Source: Patagioenas fasciata (lineage: Eukaryota; Chordata; Aves; Columbiformes; Columbidae). Taken from it: a stretch of 64,000 bases of DNA. The stretch covers positions 12,097,001 to 12,161,000 of the forward strand of contig NC_092520.1 of the NCBI RefSeq assembly GCF_037038585.1. The letters are read 5' to 3'. This document shows, piece after piece, positions 62,618 through 64,000 of the stretch; the stretch's first letter is position 1; every line of letters begins with the position of its first letter. The notes beneath the pieces were generated by a model, which had not been told where the DNA came from, made no database searches, and saw nothing but the letters and a program-made list of their open reading frames with translations. A program made the position numbers and the translations under genes.

Positions 62618-63087
62618 AAATGTTTTCTGACATACTGTGCAGTTGTAATTGAGGTCTGCTGGGGCAAGAAGGCTTTGAGCAATTATTATTTACTCACTAA
62701 TTCAAAAAGGTCCTTTTTATTTACAGCCATTTGGGTTTATTAAGTAACTACATAGAATATTTATGGTATCTGCAGTCTGTTCACTATTCGTTTGGAAACA
62801 AATAGGACACATCCACAGTAGGTATGTTAAAACCCTGTATTATGTCATCAGGATGGAGGCAAGAGCCTTTTACACAGCATTTAGAGAAAATCCCACACAG
62901 ATCTGAATCATCCTATGTGCAAAGATGGGCAGCTCTGCCTGTTGCCTCCCCCTGGCTGACTCAGAGGGGCTGCTCACCCCCAGAATGTGGAGGATTTTCT
63001 GCAGGGAATCTAGCAAGGAATCAAACTAAATTAGATAGGCACTTGACACATAAAAATCAGTGGAAATGTTTAGGGTTTGAAAGCCTT

Positions 63088-63167
63088 GCAACATTAATAA
63101 TGAAAGAATGACTTTCATTAATTAGCAACATTGGGTAGCTTGGCAACATAAATAATGAAAGACTGAC
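63088..63167 (+). repeat. Direct repeat, 25-base units 55 bases apart
   Basis: GCAACATTAATAATGAAAG (63088) recurs as GCAACATAAATAATGAAAG (63143), followed by AATGAC and ACTGAC. Confidence 0.85.
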
Positions 63168-64000
63168 ACTGAAGAACACCTGGAATCTATCTTGCTGTCT
63201 TGTAGTGGGGTATAGAGATTTGGAAAGCAATGGGTAACTGCAGAGGCCACAGAACACTTAGTTCTGAGCATCGTCTCTACATATCTCAAAACCAGGTCTG
63301 TTTGATATGGTGTTTTCAAATTTCTCCGTATTTCTAAATGACCACTTTCCTTGGAAAAAGCAGTTCAGATAATGAGTAGTTCGTCAGCTTCATTTCACAC
63401 AAACATTTTTAAATATAAACACCTAGCAGTACAGCAACTACATTTAATAAGCTAGTGACTTAAAGAGATAAAATAAATTAAATGTATCAAAGTTAATTAA
63501 AATTATTGACAATAATAAATGTATCTAATGTAACTTAAAACAAGTCAGTGGGTTTTCTGTCTTATGAAAGAACCTCAAAGTTTTAAAACATTTTCCAAAA
63601 AATCTATGACCACTACAAAACCAGTTAAGCTCACTTTTGCCGACCATTTAGAAGTCTGTAGTCTCCAGTGCCGCAGAGACCTCAGGCTGAAAAATCACAT
63701 CCAAAAGAGAAACCATTCCCAAGGCGAAGAAGCAATTCCCAGGGCTGAGAAACACAACATGGGCTAAAAGCTTAATAAACTTCGGTGGAGTTTGTGAAGG
63801 ATTTGACACATAATTCAATAAAACAACAGCTCTCCGAGGAAGAAAAAATAATGGTTCACAAAACAACCAAAGGAAATATCTCTACTCTTATCAAGAAGGG
63901 AACTGTCTTGAAGCTGGACATGAGGTTTGTATCACTCATGTTCTCCCTTTAAACCATGTGTTAGGCTAGATTAAGTCCCAACAACCACTCAATTCTGACT

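Larger units (their letters stand above)
60831..64000. other. Non-coding DNA right of the provirus
   Basis: Apart from the two short duplications listed, no gene, RNA or recognised repeat is supported; frames are under 100 codons without domains. Confidence 0.55.

Noticed and set aside
1..64000. tRNA or rRNA genes
   Set aside because: I scanned by eye for cloverleaf B-box patterns and rRNA-like stretches and found none. The only tRNA-like sequence is the retroviral primer site.

Overview
This is vertebrate nuclear DNA, almost certainly from a bird. It holds one recognisable host gene, the melatonin receptor MTNR1B (Mel1b / MT2), spread over about 31 kb on the + strand. The surrounding repeats are typical of birds: many CR1 LINE fragments whose 3' tips carry ATTCTATG-like repeats, and no SINE-rich background. 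The species cannot be named from the sequence alone.

Layout: 1-10.3 kb is upstream intergenic DNA with an antisense solo LTR and several CR1 scraps. A CpG island with an Sp1-rich promoter spans about 10.36-11.25 kb and contains coding exon 1 (10921-11131). A 30.6-kb intron follows (11132-41716). It holds a second GC-rich block (about 12.45-12.99 kb), a second solo LTR of the same family as the first, simple repeats and CR1 copies of very different age, including one minus-strand copy with 406 uninterrupted codons (36052-37272). Exon 2 (41717-42585) completes a 359-residue class A GPCR with every family motif I checked. The downstream region has a probable 3' UTR, more CR1, simple repeats and a plus-strand CR1 that has lost its 3' end.

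The most notable element is a complete-looking but defective endogenous retrovirus at 53867-60824, flanked by the 6-bp duplication GAGGTT. Its two 451-bp LTRs differ at only two positions. The internal region has a primer binding site matching initiator-methionine tRNA over 18 nt, a tandem near-copy of that site, a damaged gag, an open dUTPase-protease frame entered through a GGGAAAC slippery site, and a pol with intact RT, integrase and RNase H motifs broken by one nonsense codon. Env is missing except for what may be its last membrane-spanning segment. The order gag / dUTPase-protease / pol with two -1 frame changes is betaretrovirus-like (class II, ERVK-like).

The host gene and the repeats do not form one functional system. 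MTNR1B is a single-gene locus, and the retrovirus is a young insertion 11.3 kb beyond its stop codon in the same orientation. The rest is non-coding AT-rich DNA in which I could not support further genes. Interval edges of old repeats are approximate, and family names below the level of CR1 or class II ERV were not assigned because no library search was possible.
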